From Brevibacillus laterosporus LMG 15441 (GTDB taxonomy: Bacteria > Bacillota > Bacilli > Brevibacillales > Brevibacillaceae): DNA of 64,000 nucleotides. The notes beneath the pieces were generated by a model, which had not been told where the DNA came from, ran no database searches, and saw nothing but the letters and a program-made list of their open reading frames with translations. The translations under genes and the position numbers were made by a program. The DNA is taken from the NCBI RefSeq assembly GCF_000219535.2, contig NZ_CP007806.1:3942501-4006500 (forward strand). The letters run 5' to 3'. Shown here in pieces: positions 1-9,446 of this stretch; position 1 is the stretch's first letter, and each line of letters begins with the position of its first letter.

Positions 1-561
1 TTTTTACTAGTGACGCTATTTGATACGACTGGTACAGTACTTGGCGTAGCTGAACAAGCAGGACTGATGAAAGGTAACAAGCTTCCAAGAGCTGAACGTG
101 CCCTACTATCAGATTCTGTCGCTACTCTATTCGGTTCCATGCTAGGAACATCGCCAACTTCTGCTTATGTAGAATCTGCATCTGGTGTTGCTGCTGGCGG
201 TCGCACCGGGCTTACTGCCGTGTTTATTGCTCTGTTGCTAGGAATTGGCGCTTTTTTTGGTCCACTAATTAGCGCCGTATCAGGATTGTCTGCCATCACC
301 GCTCCTTCGCTCATTATCGTTGGCTCCTTGATGGTTGGCAGTGTCCGCCACATTAATTGGGAACTACCAGATGAAGCTTTTCCTGCTTTCCTGGTTTTGT
401 TAAGCATGCCGCTTACCTCCAGTATCGCTACTGGGATCTCACTAGGGTTTATTTCATACCCACTGATGAAAATTTTAAGAGGCAAATGGCGCCAGGTGCA
501 TCCATTAGTCTATCTCTTTGGCGTTTTATTTGCTATTCAACTAATCGCTGTTCCTCATTAA
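1..561 (+). CDS. NCS2/AzgA-family purine permease, C-terminal part
   Basis: The reading frame is open from base 1, so the gene begins before the window; the GTG at 10 is internal. The visible 187 residues contain FDTTGT near the start and a GTSPTSAYVES segment, both typical of AzgA-type hypoxanthine/guanine/adenine permeases of the NCS2 superfamily. Several hydrophobic membrane segments follow and the protein ends in a short polar tail. The family imports purine bases by proton symport at the cell membrane. The exact substrate cannot be decided from this half. A strong terminator follows immediately. Confidence 0.85.
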   Translation, partial: FLLVTLFDTTGTVLGVAEQAGLMKGNKLPRAERALLSDSVATLFGSMLGTSPTSAYVESASGVAAGGRTGLTAVFIALLLGIGAFFGPLISAVSGLSAITAPSLIIVGSLMVGSVRHINWELPDEAFPAFLVLLSMPLTSSIATGISLGFISYPLMKILRGKWRQVHPLVYLFGVLFAIQLIAVPH

Positions 562-580
562 TAGAAGCAAAAATAAAGAC

Positions 581-618
581 AAAAAAGAAGTCAGGATTTA
601 ATTCTGACTTCTTTTTTT
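581..618. terminator. Rho-independent terminator after the permease
   Basis: A 14-base arm AAAAAAGAAGTCAG pairs with CTGACTTCTTTTTTT across a 9-base loop. The T-run on the plus strand serves the permease. The A-run at the left arm makes it work for the leftward bluB transcript as well. Confidence 0.85.
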
Positions 619-687
619 GTAGATACCATACTTACAGCCTGCATAGGAGCGATCCAGCAACCTAAAGACTTGGCGGCCACTGTGTTC

Positions 688-1341
688 TTATTTTTGTATG
701 CCCCACTCATTTTGAAAAATTAATTCCTGCAAATTACGCCGTTTCTCCCATTGAAGAACTTCCAATAGCGGACGATCAGGATATTCATTTGTATAGCCTA
801 ATGAAAGCAAGGCTACTGGCTCAATGTGCGGAGGTATTCCCAAGATTTCACGGACATCCGCTTTCTTATAAAAGCTAACCCATCCAAGGGCAATTCCTTC
901 TGCACAGCTAGCCAGCCACATATTTTGAATCGCGCATGCCACTGACAAGACATCTGTCTCTGGAATCGAATTGCGACCAAGGACATGGGCCCCTCCCCTA
1001 GTTGGATCATTTGTAATACAGATAGTCAGAGGAGCTTCTTTTAGCCCTTGAACCTTGATTCCCATAAATTGATCACTGCGGTCTGTACCTTCATAATGAA
1101 TAGCCAGCGCGCGTCGTTCTTTGTCTGCAGCATAAGCTAGCTTATCCTTTATTTCTTGATCTGTGACCATAATAAAATTCCATGGTTGCATAAAACCCAC
1201 AGAAGGTGCATGATGCCCCGCTTCTAAAATTCGTTGAATAGCATCTTCAGGCAATGGTGTATCCAAAAAACTACGAATATCCCGTCTCCCTTCAATCGCT
1301 TTATACACGCCTTGTTTTTCTTGTTCAGTAAATTGAAGCAT
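688..1341 (-). CDS. bluB: 5,6-dimethylbenzimidazole synthase, BluB
   Basis: 217 residues of the nitroreductase fold. BluB uses reduced FMN and oxygen to convert FMN into 5,6-dimethylbenzimidazole, the lower ligand of vitamin B12. Diagnostic segments are GRRDIRSF near the start, APSVGFMQPWNF in the flavin-binding part, RGGAHVLGR in the middle and an AIQNMWLAS..GIALGWVSF segment. AAGGAG lies just before the ATG. It stands alone, with no other cobalamin genes in view, and no B12 riboswitch was seen in the roughly 100 bases upstream. A general nitroreductase is the alternative, but the BluB-specific motifs argue against it. Confidence 0.85.
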   Translation of the reverse strand: MLQFTEQEKQGVYKAIEGRRDIRSFLDTPLPEDAIQRILEAGHHAPSVGFMQPWNFIMVTDQEIKDKLAYAADKERRALAIHYEGTDRSDQFMGIKVQGLKEAPLTICITNDPTRGGAHVLGRNSIPETDVLSVACAIQNMWLASCAEGIALGWVSFYKKADVREILGIPPHIEPVALLSLGYTNEYPDRPLLEVLQWEKRRNLQELIFQNEWGIQK

Positions 1342-1444
1342 TTGCTTATCTCCTTAGATGTTTTTTTGTTCAAGTTACCCATTGTTAGAAAACAGTTGGA
1401 AGTCGAGCCTCATCAAGCAGTGTTTTATTCCTCTTCTAATCGTA

Positions 1445-1479
1445 CAAAAAATCTCCCACCAACAGTAGGAGATTTTTTG
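1445..1479. terminator. Bidirectional Rho-independent terminator
   Basis: AAAAAATCTCC pairs with GGAGATTTTTT around an ACCAACAGTA-type loop. It lies 10 bases past the stop of the leftward secreted-protein gene and serves that transcript. It also separates that gene from bluB. Confidence 0.8.
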
Positions 1480-1488
1480 TGACATTTT

Positions 1489-2694
1489 TTATTTTCCGTA
1501 AGAACCGTTAGCAAATGTACTAGGGTCCCACCATTTATAACCAGCGGCTGGAGCTGCCCAAGGCTCTTTTTGTGGTTCGATTGTTTGGGACGGAATTTCA
1601 TTTTCTGGACCAGTTGTAATGAGAGGAGTCGCCGTATCCAGCTTTAAGCCTTGTACCTGCTGAAGGTTTTCGTAATTCTCTTGTTTTGCTAACCAATTGA
1701 TTAGGTTAATAAGTAGCACAGCATCGTCTTGTTCTTTGAATCCGTCATAGGTTTTCTTCTTTTGGCCATTCTCTTCACGCAAATACTTCGGGGTAGCATC
1801 TTCTACCGGAGAAGAGTCACCGATAAAAGCAGCCTTTCCTTTCCCCAGCTTAGCGATAGCTACATACGGGCCTTCCTCCACTCCACCGCCTTTATATACA
1901 CCTTTATCAACAGAATGGGCCCATTTTGCATTTGTTTTTGGCAAATAAACGATTCCCTTTGCTTTTTTCGGTTCAACAATGGCAAGTGTGCTACCCGCGT
2001 GCATTGCCACGCTAGATACGCCCTCTGTAATTCCCAACGCCTGAGCAGGACTCACAATGTTGGTTGCATTTATGTCTCCAAGCGCATTGTAGCGGAACCG
2101 GATACCAAAGTTGTCAGCCAGCCAATCAGAGCTTGCTACCCCTTGCATAGCTTCCGAGTTACGCTCCTCCTCGCTCATTCCCTTAGCTGGATCAGCCCAC
2201 GCTCCACGACGATATCCGTTCATCACTTCCGAGGCATCCCAACGATTCTTGTTACGATCTGCATTGTAGTGATCCCCGATAAAAAAGATGCTACCGCCAT
2301 TTTTTACAAATTCAATCATTGCTGCTTGTTCAGATACCTTATAAGGAATGTTGGCCTCTCCAATTACAAACACGGTATATTCTTTCAGATCGTCATAGAC
2401 AATCGGTGTTGATTTGCGTAATTCCTTCACATCATAGCCGGCTTGAGCGATCGCATTCGCAAAGTCAGAGAAGCCTCCATCAATAACCCAGTCTGCCGCT
2501 CCTGCTGTTTGTCCATGCGTATTGTCAAATAACACCTTTTTACCCAGAGGGGTACCTTTTGCAGAGATAAACGGAGCCGGATCGTGAGGACCTTCAGCCC
2601 AGACTGAGTTCGTGAATAACGTGGAAGCTGCTAGTGTTACAACAAGAGCGCCCTTCCAAAGCTTTTTAGCTATCAAATAAGATGAACGAAACAT
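1489..2694 (-). CDS. Secreted GATase-like (DUF4350-type) protein
   Basis: 401 residues from the ATG at 2694, which is preceded by AAGGAGGGG; an upstream in-frame ATG at 2787 lacks a ribosome site. Residues 1-33 form a signal peptide (positive N-terminus, hydrophobic core, cleavage after SVWA). The mature protein starts with VLFDNTHGQTAGAADW and contains GGSIFFIGDHYN, resembling the DUF4350/class I glutamine-amidotransferase-like fold. Similar proteins are often labelled DNA-binding and sit next to extracellular nucleases. Here it lies directly downstream of a giant secreted nuclease gene, which suggests a joint role in extracellular nucleic-acid use. No catalytic Cys-His-Glu triad was confirmed, so the activity is unknown. 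Confidence 0.7.
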   Translation of the reverse strand: MFRSSYLIAKKLWKGALVVTLAASTLFTNSVWAEGPHDPAPFISAKGTPLGKKVLFDNTHGQTAGAADWVIDGGFSDFANAIAQAGYDVKELRKSTPIVYDDLKEYTVFVIGEANIPYKVSEQAAMIEFVKNGGSIFFIGDHYNADRNKNRWDASEVMNGYRRGAWADPAKGMSEEERNSEAMQGVASSDWLADNFGIRFRYNALGDINATNIVSPAQALGITEGVSSVAMHAGSTLAIVEPKKAKGIVYLPKTNAKWAHSVDKGVYKGGGVEEGPYVAIAKLGKGKAAFIGDSSPVEDATPKYLREENGQKKKTYDGFKEQDDAVLLINLINWLAKQENYENLQQVQGLKLDTATPLITTGPENEIPSQTIEPQKEPWAAPAAGYKWWDPSTFANGSYGK

Positions 2695-2713
2695 CGTAGA
2701 CCCCTCCTTATTC

Positions 2714-4231
2714 TTATGGCACAAGTTGAATATGTGTATAGGTGGCAATTCCTTTTTTGCTAAAATACGCTTTATCATGCAAAACACCGGTGATTTTCAC
2801 TTTTTTACCGGTGGCATTTGCTACGGCATATGGTCCATTGCGGTCTGCATTCGCAAATTTTACGATAAGCGCATCTGTAGTTTCGTCCCCTGGCTGATCA
2901 GCAAGATAAATACCATAGCCTGCAAATTGGGCATTTGGCTCTACCGTCTGTACATAAGCTTCGAGTGTAATTGTCGTTCCTTGTGGCAGGGCTAGGGCTT
3001 GAGCTACTGTCAGTCCCGCTCCCTCCTTGGTTACCTCCAAGCTTAAACGTACTTTTTGCGCATACCCTTCGACTGTTCCTTCAAAGCTGAATGTACCTTC
3101 ACTGCTTGTATCTGCTACATTCGGATTCCAGCTATCTACTTGTACCTGCTGTTTGGTCCCATCGCTCATGGAAGCCAATACAGTTGTAGGTAAGGTGTAA
3201 TTGGCTCCTTGTCTCACAGAAGCAGTAATATCGCCAACATTAATAATGCTTGGTGCCCCTGTTGATTCCGTTACCAATACATAAGCTGCTTCACTTTGAT
3301 AATGAGTCGTTGGATTGCTAGCAATGACTTCGAGTACAGTTCCTACTGACTGTGCTGGAATTTTTACACCGAAAGCTCCTACCTGATCTGCCTTGTCAGT
3401 CCCTACTAACGTCGATCCTGTACGAACATGAATGTCTGTTCCAGGCTTAGCTGTACCTTTTATATGCGAGTCTGTCACTGTAATTGGATGAACAAGAGGT
3501 ACATCTCCCAAAGGAAGTACTCTAATCGAAAATGCTTTCTGTGACTGGGCAGACCCTAACTTGATTGAAGCGATTAGCACTACATCAGTTACCTTGGAAA
3601 CAGCAGCTCTGTTTACATGTCCATTATCAAGCTCTACTATGGCTGAATGGGCTTGGTCCTGCAAACTCCATTGGATCGCAACATGGTTTGCACCCATTTT
3701 TGGTAGAGACACGCTTGTAGCAATACCATCATAGGTAACCCTCAAGCTAGCTTTCACTGCCTCTACTGCTTCCTCGTCCGTGATTGTTTGGGCAGGTACG
3801 GTGAGCAAGAACACTTTCGTATCCATGCTAGTCCCCTTTTTCAGAGTAGCTGTTAAGGTTACTTTTGCATCTGCCAAACCTTTTGCTGGACGAATGACTT
3901 TTCCCTGCTCCGAAATAATGGCTGATTGATCGGATACCCAGGTAATTGTCGAGCCATAAGCACCGTTGGTAGGCAAAGTCAGATCAGTCCGAGCTGTGCC
4001 ACTCACATCCCCTACAAAAAGAGCTGCTTTATCTGTTGCCACCCGATCTGCATCGGTAAGTCCACTGCGTAAAATAACAATATCTTTTACAGATCGTGGA
4101 TAAACCTGAGCCGAGCCTTTAAAAATAGAAGCTATTCCAGTTACATCCACCGCATCTTTTTCACGTAATTCCGGCAGGCTAACCCCATACTTCCCTAAAA
4201 AAACATCAATCGAGCCCGTCGAGGTCTCCAC
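2714..4231 (-). CDS. 3' part of frameshifted secreted nuclease
   Basis: 505 residues that continue the protein encoded at 4231-7299 in another frame. The apparent GTG start at 4231 has no ribosome site, and the frame is open and protein-like upstream of it (residues matching FKVTPSKLVVE), so this is not an independent gene. The start completes an OB fold (VFLGKYGVSLPELREKDAVDVTG). Immunoglobulin-like and bacterial adhesion-type repeats follow, then a final OB-fold segment (GYGIYLADQ, ending in THIQLVP). The lack of a signal peptide of its own supports the fusion reading. The gene for the GATase-like protein starts 19 bases downstream, so the two were probably co-transcribed. Confidence 0.7.
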   Translation of the reverse strand: METSTGSIDVFLGKYGVSLPELREKDAVDVTGIASIFKGSAQVYPRSVKDIVILRSGLTDADRVATDKAALFVGDVSGTARTDLTLPTNGAYGSTITWVSDQSAIISEQGKVIRPAKGLADAKVTLTATLKKGTSMDTKVFLLTVPAQTITDEEAVEAVKASLRVTYDGIATSVSLPKMGANHVAIQWSLQDQAHSAIVELDNGHVNRAAVSKVTDVVLIASIKLGSAQSQKAFSIRVLPLGDVPLVHPITVTDSHIKGTAKPGTDIHVRTGSTLVGTDKADQVGAFGVKIPAQSVGTVLEVIASNPTTHYQSEAAYVLVTESTGAPSIINVGDITASVRQGANYTLPTTVLASMSDGTKQQVQVDSWNPNVADTSSEGTFSFEGTVEGYAQKVRLSLEVTKEGAGLTVAQALALPQGTTITLEAYVQTVEPNAQFAGYGIYLADQPGDETTDALIVKFANADRNGPYAVANATGKKVKITGVLHDKAYFSKKGIATYTHIQLVP

Positions 4232-7200
4232 TACAAGCTTACTAGGAGTGACCTTGAAACCGTTGCTTCCGCCAAGCGAATCAGCATTCCTTGCTTCTTG
4301 ATTAGCTGGCTTGCCTCTACAGAAATAGCTTGAGGTTCATTGACCGTACCTGTGATCGAGAATTCGGCTTGCATAATTTCAACTTCTCCGTTGTACGTAT
4401 CTTTCAAGCCTTTTGTAATGGTAATCACATCTCCTGGCTTCACCTGTGTTTGTGTAGTAGGTTGGAATACCAGAATACCTGCTTTGTCATCTTGAATATA
4501 AAAGCTATTCCGACTGTCTGAGACTGTACTTACTACCCCTGTAGCTGTTACGATCGGGGTTTTGTCTGGCAATTGCCGTATGGTTGACAAGCCATGCTTT
4601 TCTTCAGTAGGCGCTAACGTATAACCAGCTTGCTCAGCCTCTTGTGTGCTGTTAAAGAACACACGATTTTCTACAGCAACCTTTTGAAATTCGAGAGGCT
4701 GTACATAGAATTTTGTACCAGCATCCCCAACAGGACGGCTTAGTACCTTTTTCTGTTCACGAGCCCGGAATTCAAACGGCAATTCACTCAATGGGTCTTG
4801 GGCATTCCAAATTCCAATTCCTGCTTGCTTCGCTTCCTTGACGGCTTTCGCGTATTGCTTAAATGTCTCATCCTTGACTGGCCAGATGATATACATGCTG
4901 GCATATCCGTCTTTCACCATTTCCAAATTAACGTTACGGCCATCTGGAAGAATTACTTCTGCTAAAAGGCGACCGTATGCATCAATAGGTGTGGAAGCTG
5001 GTTTAATCGTAATCGAATCTCCTGGAGCTATTAATTTTTTTAGATGCTGTTTGGCACGTTCGCCATGAGCTTTTTGGTTTTTATCTTTACTGCTATTGTC
5101 CGTACCGTTGTATACCTGGGTATAGTCAAAATTAGGATCTTTTATATGATAGGTTTCCGCCGTATCCATATTGACAAATCGAACCGTATCTACCCCAAGA
5201 ACTGGCTGAGATAAATGAATCGTATCTCCATCCACCACATCCTTCACAATGGAAGGGTAAGCTTCTTTTGGCTGAGGTGTTGGCAGTTGATCCTGTAACA
5301 GGAGCAAATCCGTTTGTTTACGCGGAAGTATTTGATACAGATCATTATATTGTGCTAAAACACCCTCTACCTGATACCACTTACCTGCCGTAAGCTGTGC
5401 TACGTCAATGCTCTCTTTCATAACACGGACTGTCATGCCTTGGAAATGCTCATCAATCATCCGTAGGTTATAGCCACCGCCTGATTCACTGTTTGGAACA
5501 GATAGTAAGAATGCCTGCGAGGAGATTAGCATTCCTTCATATTTTTCTGCTAGTGCCGCTTGGTTTAATTGAGCTACTGTCAAGGATTTTGCCTCAGGCA
5601 CCTGATTCCCCGTACTTACCACGACGATATCTTCTGATGTTTCCGGAATGATTTCTGTCAAATTTTTATAAACAACAATCTTCCCTGTTACTTGAACCAA
5701 ATCTCCCTCTTTTAGATCTGGATAACTGGTCCATTTACTTGCAAACAAATTAATCCCTGCTGTCTCATCCTGTATATACGTAGACAGCTTTCCACCGCCA
5801 AGCGAGGCGTTATCCGCCGTGACGATCCCTTGAAGCGTTACGACTTCATTTACTCGTTGTTTCAAGTCTGCAATGGAAGCAATACTAGCCGCTAATGACT
5901 CCGAAACAACTGTCTCTGTTAACAGGTTACCGGCTGTATTTTGAATCGTATTGGCTTGTAAACGTATCTTATTATCGTTTCCACGCAGCCCTTGAGCCAA
6001 TGTAACGATTAGTGACTGTCCTTTAATGGAAACAAGATCGCCTTCCGTAAGAGAAATGAAGTCACTGCCGTTCCTAGCTGTTTGGATCGCGTCGCGTAGT
6101 GCTTCTTCAGAAACCGCCAAGGTAATTTCGTCATCAAAACGTAAGGTAATTCGCTTATTGTCTTCATCTAACTTCGCATCCAAATACACAGGTGCTTTCG
6201 TGTTTTTGGAATCTTTGAAATTTATGGAAAATTTTGGTGAAACTAAGTGAGAAAGAGCGCCAAATACCATATCATGCTTCACGATTACGTACACATGATC
6301 AACGCTGTCTTTCGCTTCATGTTTCACTGCTTTTCCCAAGAAAGTGATTCTAAGTCGATCCTCGCTCTCCAGCTTAGCTGTGTAGCTGAGTCCCTCTGGT
6401 AATCCTTTGACTTGTACGCTTGATTTCAAAAACAGAGGCAAAAACTTGGCATGATGAAGTTCCACTAGAAGTGAGTCAGAAATCCCCCCATCATTAGCAT
6501 CCGATTCATGTAAGCTACTAGCAGACAAGCTTAGTGATGGGCCAGGCTTCTTTACAAGGACTGGGAACAGTGCTATCCGATGATCCACTTCCGCTTGGAT
6601 AATGGCTAGCCCAATTGCTTTAGCTGTAACAACACCCTCCTCATTCACTGAAGCGACTCGTCTATCTGAAGAACTCCAATTTACGGCTTTACCTTCCACC
6701 TCTCTTCCGCGGATATCGTATGCAACCGCTTTCAAAGTTAGGCTTCCATCTAAAGCAGAATCGATTTCTAGGATATTATCGTCTGCTAGGTTTTCTATCT
6801 TTACAGCAAACACTTTGCTAGAAGTAGCCTGTACCAGAAAAGATTTTGCTGTTTTTTTCGAGCCGTACGCATCCACGCGTACAGTTACCCGTTTATCCAG
6901 CTCTCCACCTTTGATTGGTTCAAATTGGATACGAGCGGTTTTACTTGATTCATCCCAAGCGAAATCAGTTGCTTCTAGTGAAGACCATCCTTCTAATAGA
7001 CCCCCTTTGACTGAAAGCTGAAAATCCTCTGGTTCTGGTGTATCCTCTGGAATGTCAGATAACGTAATGGTTACCTCCCCATTGACCGCAGATACGTCCT
7101 GCACTTTTAGCTTCTTTTGTTTTACACGCTGAGTCACGTCTTGTGGTGCTGATGTTTCTTGTGGCGTTAATGCTTCTTGAACTTCCGATGTTTCTGCCGC

Positions 7201-7299
7201 TTGTACAACTACAGGTAGGCTAAATGAACATACCATACAGAGAATCATGAAGACATTCAACCATTTTAGATACCTTTTTCGCTGCGACAATTCAGTCAC
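4231..7299 (-). CDS. Secreted multidomain nuclease, 5' part (OB folds, SNase)
   Basis: 1022 residues before a premature stop. A signal peptide covers about residues 1-34 (cleavage after VVQA). Bacterial Ig-like (Big_2-type) repeats follow up to about residue 490, then a YhcR-type OB fold (about 490-600) and another beta-rich segment. A staphylococcal-nuclease domain lies at about 685-835 with DGDT, VRF..MDTAE, YGRLLAEV and NLEMVKDGYA; the Asp, Arg and Glu residues of the active site are all present. A second OB fold begins near 935 and is interrupted by the stop. The arrangement resembles the B. subtilis YhcR extracellular calcium-dependent nuclease, without its phosphatase half. The catalytic domain is intact upstream of the break, so a truncated active enzyme is possible. 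Confidence 0.8.
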   Translation of the reverse strand: MTELSQRKRYLKWLNVFMILCMVCSFSLPVVVQAAETSEVQEALTPQETSAPQDVTQRVKQKKLKVQDVSAVNGEVTITLSDIPEDTPEPEDFQLSVKGGLLEGWSSLEATDFAWDESSKTARIQFEPIKGGELDKRVTVRVDAYGSKKTAKSFLVQATSSKVFAVKIENLADDNILEIDSALDGSLTLKAVAYDIRGREVEGKAVNWSSSDRRVASVNEEGVVTAKAIGLAIIQAEVDHRIALFPVLVKKPGPSLSLSASSLHESDANDGGISDSLLVELHHAKFLPLFLKSSVQVKGLPEGLSYTAKLESEDRLRITFLGKAVKHEAKDSVDHVYVIVKHDMVFGALSHLVSPKFSINFKDSKNTKAPVYLDAKLDEDNKRITLRFDDEITLAVSEEALRDAIQTARNGSDFISLTEGDLVSIKGQSLIVTLAQGLRGNDNKIRLQANTIQNTAGNLLTETVVSESLAASIASIADLKQRVNEVVTLQGIVTADNASLGGGKLSTYIQDETAGINLFASKWTSYPDLKEGDLVQVTGKIVVYKNLTEIIPETSEDIVVVSTGNQVPEAKSLTVAQLNQAALAEKYEGMLISSQAFLLSVPNSESGGGYNLRMIDEHFQGMTVRVMKESIDVAQLTAGKWYQVEGVLAQYNDLYQILPRKQTDLLLLQDQLPTPQPKEAYPSIVKDVVDGDTIHLSQPVLGVDTVRFVNMDTAETYHIKDPNFDYTQVYNGTDNSSKDKNQKAHGERAKQHLKKLIAPGDSITIKPASTPIDAYGRLLAEVILPDGRNVNLEMVKDGYASMYIIWPVKDETFKQYAKAVKEAKQAGIGIWNAQDPLSELPFEFRAREQKKVLSRPVGDAGTKFYVQPLEFQKVAVENRVFFNSTQEAEQAGYTLAPTEEKHGLSTIRQLPDKTPIVTATGVVSTVSDSRNSFYIQDDKAGILVFQPTTQTQVKPGDVITITKGLKDTYNGEVEIMQAEFSITGTVNEPQAISVEASQLIKKQGMLIRLAEATVSRSLLVSL

Positions 7300-8095
7300 T
7301 CCTTTTTACGTAATTTTTTGAAAAAGAACGAAAATGAGACCTGCCAGTATATTCCCTATTTCAGAAAAATAGGAAAAAGTATTCTGGCATTTTCACTATA
7401 TGGTAGAGTTTCATTTTTTACATGATCATTTAGTAGGATTTTTTCAAGAAATGCAACTTTTATGATCATTCTCACTGTTAGTATAAAATACTGATGTGAA
7501 TTTTAGACAAAGCTTATATTAGATAATTGTAAAAATATTCTAATTTATTTTTTATAAATTTTACAATTAGTTTAGGATAAGACTGCCTAACTATTACTCT
7601 TAAGAATATAGACTGCCTCTTTGTTATAGAGTTTGCCTGTTTTTTCGGAAATTCTTTATTGGGTGTAAATGAAATCTGTTCGATGATGAACACAGAAAAG
7701 GAATGCACTACGCTCTTTAACAGCCGGGTGATATAGTTAAAGGGGAATGGAATCCGTGCCTTACGTGATAAATGATCACTGATTTGTTTTAGCAGATATG
7801 CCTGTCTTCCTTACTCCTTTAAGGCAAAAATAGTTCATTTTAATCGCAGTTGATCTACAGCATGTACAAATCGTGTAGTATGAAATCACGCTCTCATATA
7901 GCTCACCAGTAAACCAGTTCGTTTTCACTCAACATCGACTGAACCCATCAGATAAATGCATTTTAGTTAACAGGGTGGTTCACTACGCAAGGGTATTATC
8001 TTCTAAGCTTTATAAAAGAAGCGATTTCTCTCATAAGATAGACGTATACGCGGAAAAATGTGAAGCTTTTCCCGGGAAAGGATGATTGGTACATC
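7300..8095. other. 796-bp intergenic region with leader hairpin
   Basis: No convincing gene was seen; the short frames here lack ribosome sites and protein-like composition. Bases 7331-7419 hold nested inverted repeats: TGCCAG/CTGGCA outside CCTATTT/AAATAGG, with AAAATGAGAC able to pair with GTTTCATTTT. They lie in the leader of the leftward nuclease gene. The right half presumably holds the promoter of the rightward gene at 8096. Confidence 0.4.
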
Positions 8096-8470
8096 ATGAA
8101 AATCAACGTATATTACGACTACTTGGAAAATCGGTTAGCCCCCCTCTGGTATGTCATTACCTTTCGGGAAACCGAGCTTGATTGGAACAAGGAGCGAGCT
8201 TATATACCGATCACAGCCCCTTTTCAAAGAAAGGATGCAGAAGACTTCGATCCAGACTTATTAGGGCTTACAGTCACGTTAGGAGAATTAATGGTTCATC
8301 CTAAGAAGCCCGGAAAGTTCGGGATTAATCTCAGAGCCTTGAAGGAACAGGCTGAACGGCATGGGGTTGATCATCAGGAGATTAGACAGTTCGTACTTCA
8401 GGTCGGGGATATAGAAGAGGTCATGCAAATGAGTTTCATACGTGATAATAACAAAGGCGCTACTCGTTAA
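8096..8470 (+). CDS. Hypothetical protein, 124 residues
   Basis: Starts at the ATG at 8096 with AAAGGA 13 bases upstream; a GTG at 8060 would add 12 residues but has no ribosome site. The product starts MKINVYYDYLENR, is soluble, acidic and without signal peptide or membrane segment. It contains a PITAPFQRKDAEDFDPDLLG stretch and no recognised motif. The last codons form the left arm of a terminator shared with the convergent neighbour. The family is not recognised. Confidence 0.55.
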   Translation: MKINVYYDYLENRLAPLWYVITFRETELDWNKERAYIPITAPFQRKDAEDFDPDLLGLTVTLGELMVHPKKPGKFGINLRALKEQAERHGVDHQEIRQFVLQVGDIEEVMQMSFIRDNNKGATR

Positions 8471-8486
8471 AAGAAGCGCCTTTGTT
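8450..8486. terminator. Shared terminator between convergent genes
   Basis: AACAAAGGCGC pairs perfectly with GCGCCTTTGTT around a 15-base loop. The left arm lies inside the end of the rightward gene. It ends 2 bases before the stop of the leftward gene at 8489, so it serves both transcripts. Confidence 0.7.
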
Positions 8487-8488
8487 GC

Positions 8489-9361
8489 TTATTTATTTGA
8501 TTTTCGAATCCATTCCAGTACGCTATCTCGCAGGTTTTTCGTATATTTTTGGCCTGGCTTTTTCGCATCAAACCCATTTAGATACTTAATGGCTTCATCA
8601 ATATATTTATTGGCATCCTTTTCATAATCACGGATGTCTTCTAAATCATCTTCATCAGAACTTTCTAGCCAATCCTCAAAAGTGCGTAATGATTTTTGTT
8701 TATATTTTACTGCATCATTGAGCAGTTCAATAACGTCATCCATTCTACGTCTGTCACTTTTGCTTACTTTATCACCAATTTCATCAGATAAAGCCTCCAT
8801 CCGATCTCTCATAATTTCGATCGGAACTGTAGCATACGTGTACGTCTGCTTTAGCATTCCCACATTAGGAGTGACGTTTTGATTTAATTTACTGTAGATC
8901 GCTTTATTTAACGTATCCGTTGTCTTTTTCATCTGGGATGCTAGCGAGGCAATGTTCTGTATATCCTGAAGCATCATGCCTGAATGATAACTCTTTGATT
9001 CGTAGGGAATGCTTTGCATTAAGGTGTTTAGAACATCTTTATTCCCCATTACGCGTTGGGCTTCCTGAGTAAGAGCCGAGGAACCCCCTGTTCCCCCAAA
9101 GAACAGATGTGTGACAAAAGAGGCATCATCCTTCATGTAAGCTAATTTACGCAAATTTTGCAACGGTTCAACCGGAATATATACCTTGCCGTCTATTACA
9201 ATTCCACGCTCGTTAATGGGGGAACGATCTACCGTCAAGGCTACCTTTTGGTAGTTTCCCTCTTGCCCATATGGACTCACTACTTGAGTTGCCGCGAAAA
9301 CGGTTGTGCCTCCAATCGCAAGCAATGCGGCAGATAAGGCGACTAACTTCAATCCTTTCAT
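8489..9361 (-). CDS. Secreted stalk-domain protein
   Basis: 290 residues preceded by a strong ribosome site (AGGGGAGGA). Residues 1-23 are a signal peptide ending in VFA. Residues about 38-70 (VDRSPINERGIVIDGKVYIPVEPL) match the copper-amine-oxidase-N or stalk domain common in secreted proteins of Paenibacillaceae. The rest is strongly helical and charged, with an acidic DEDDLEDIRD patch. Probably wall-associated. It lies 85 bases downstream of the S-layer-homology gene in the same direction, so the two may be co-expressed. No enzymatic motif was seen. Confidence 0.7.
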   Translation of the reverse strand: MKGLKLVALSAALLAIGGTTVFAATQVVSPYGQEGNYQKVALTVDRSPINERGIVIDGKVYIPVEPLQNLRKLAYMKDDASFVTHLFFGGTGGSSALTQEAQRVMGNKDVLNTLMQSIPYESKSYHSGMMLQDIQNIASLASQMKKTTDTLNKAIYSKLNQNVTPNVGMLKQTYTYATVPIEIMRDRMEALSDEIGDKVSKSDRRRMDDVIELLNDAVKYKQKSLRTFEDWLESSDEDDLEDIRDYEKDANKYIDEAIKYLNGFDAKKPGQKYTKNLRDSVLEWIRKSNK

Positions 9362-9446
9362 ACAACGTCCTCCCCTGTGATTAGCAGAAAACCTTCCTTG
9401 TAACCAGAATGGCCAGGAAGGTTTTCGCTTTTATTTCATCCAGTTC

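Noticed and set aside
1729-2412. Long plus-strand frame opposite the GATase-like gene
   Set aside because: Shadow frame with poor composition; the minus-strand protein has a signal peptide and strong ribosome site.
4231-4231. Independent gene start at 4231
   Set aside because: GTG without a ribosome site, and the frame is open and protein-like upstream, so it is the continuation of a broken gene.
7690-8010. Cobalamin riboswitch or T-box leader
   Set aside because: AAAGGGGAAT and AGGGTGG segments are only partial matches; the other conserved boxes and a terminator are missing.
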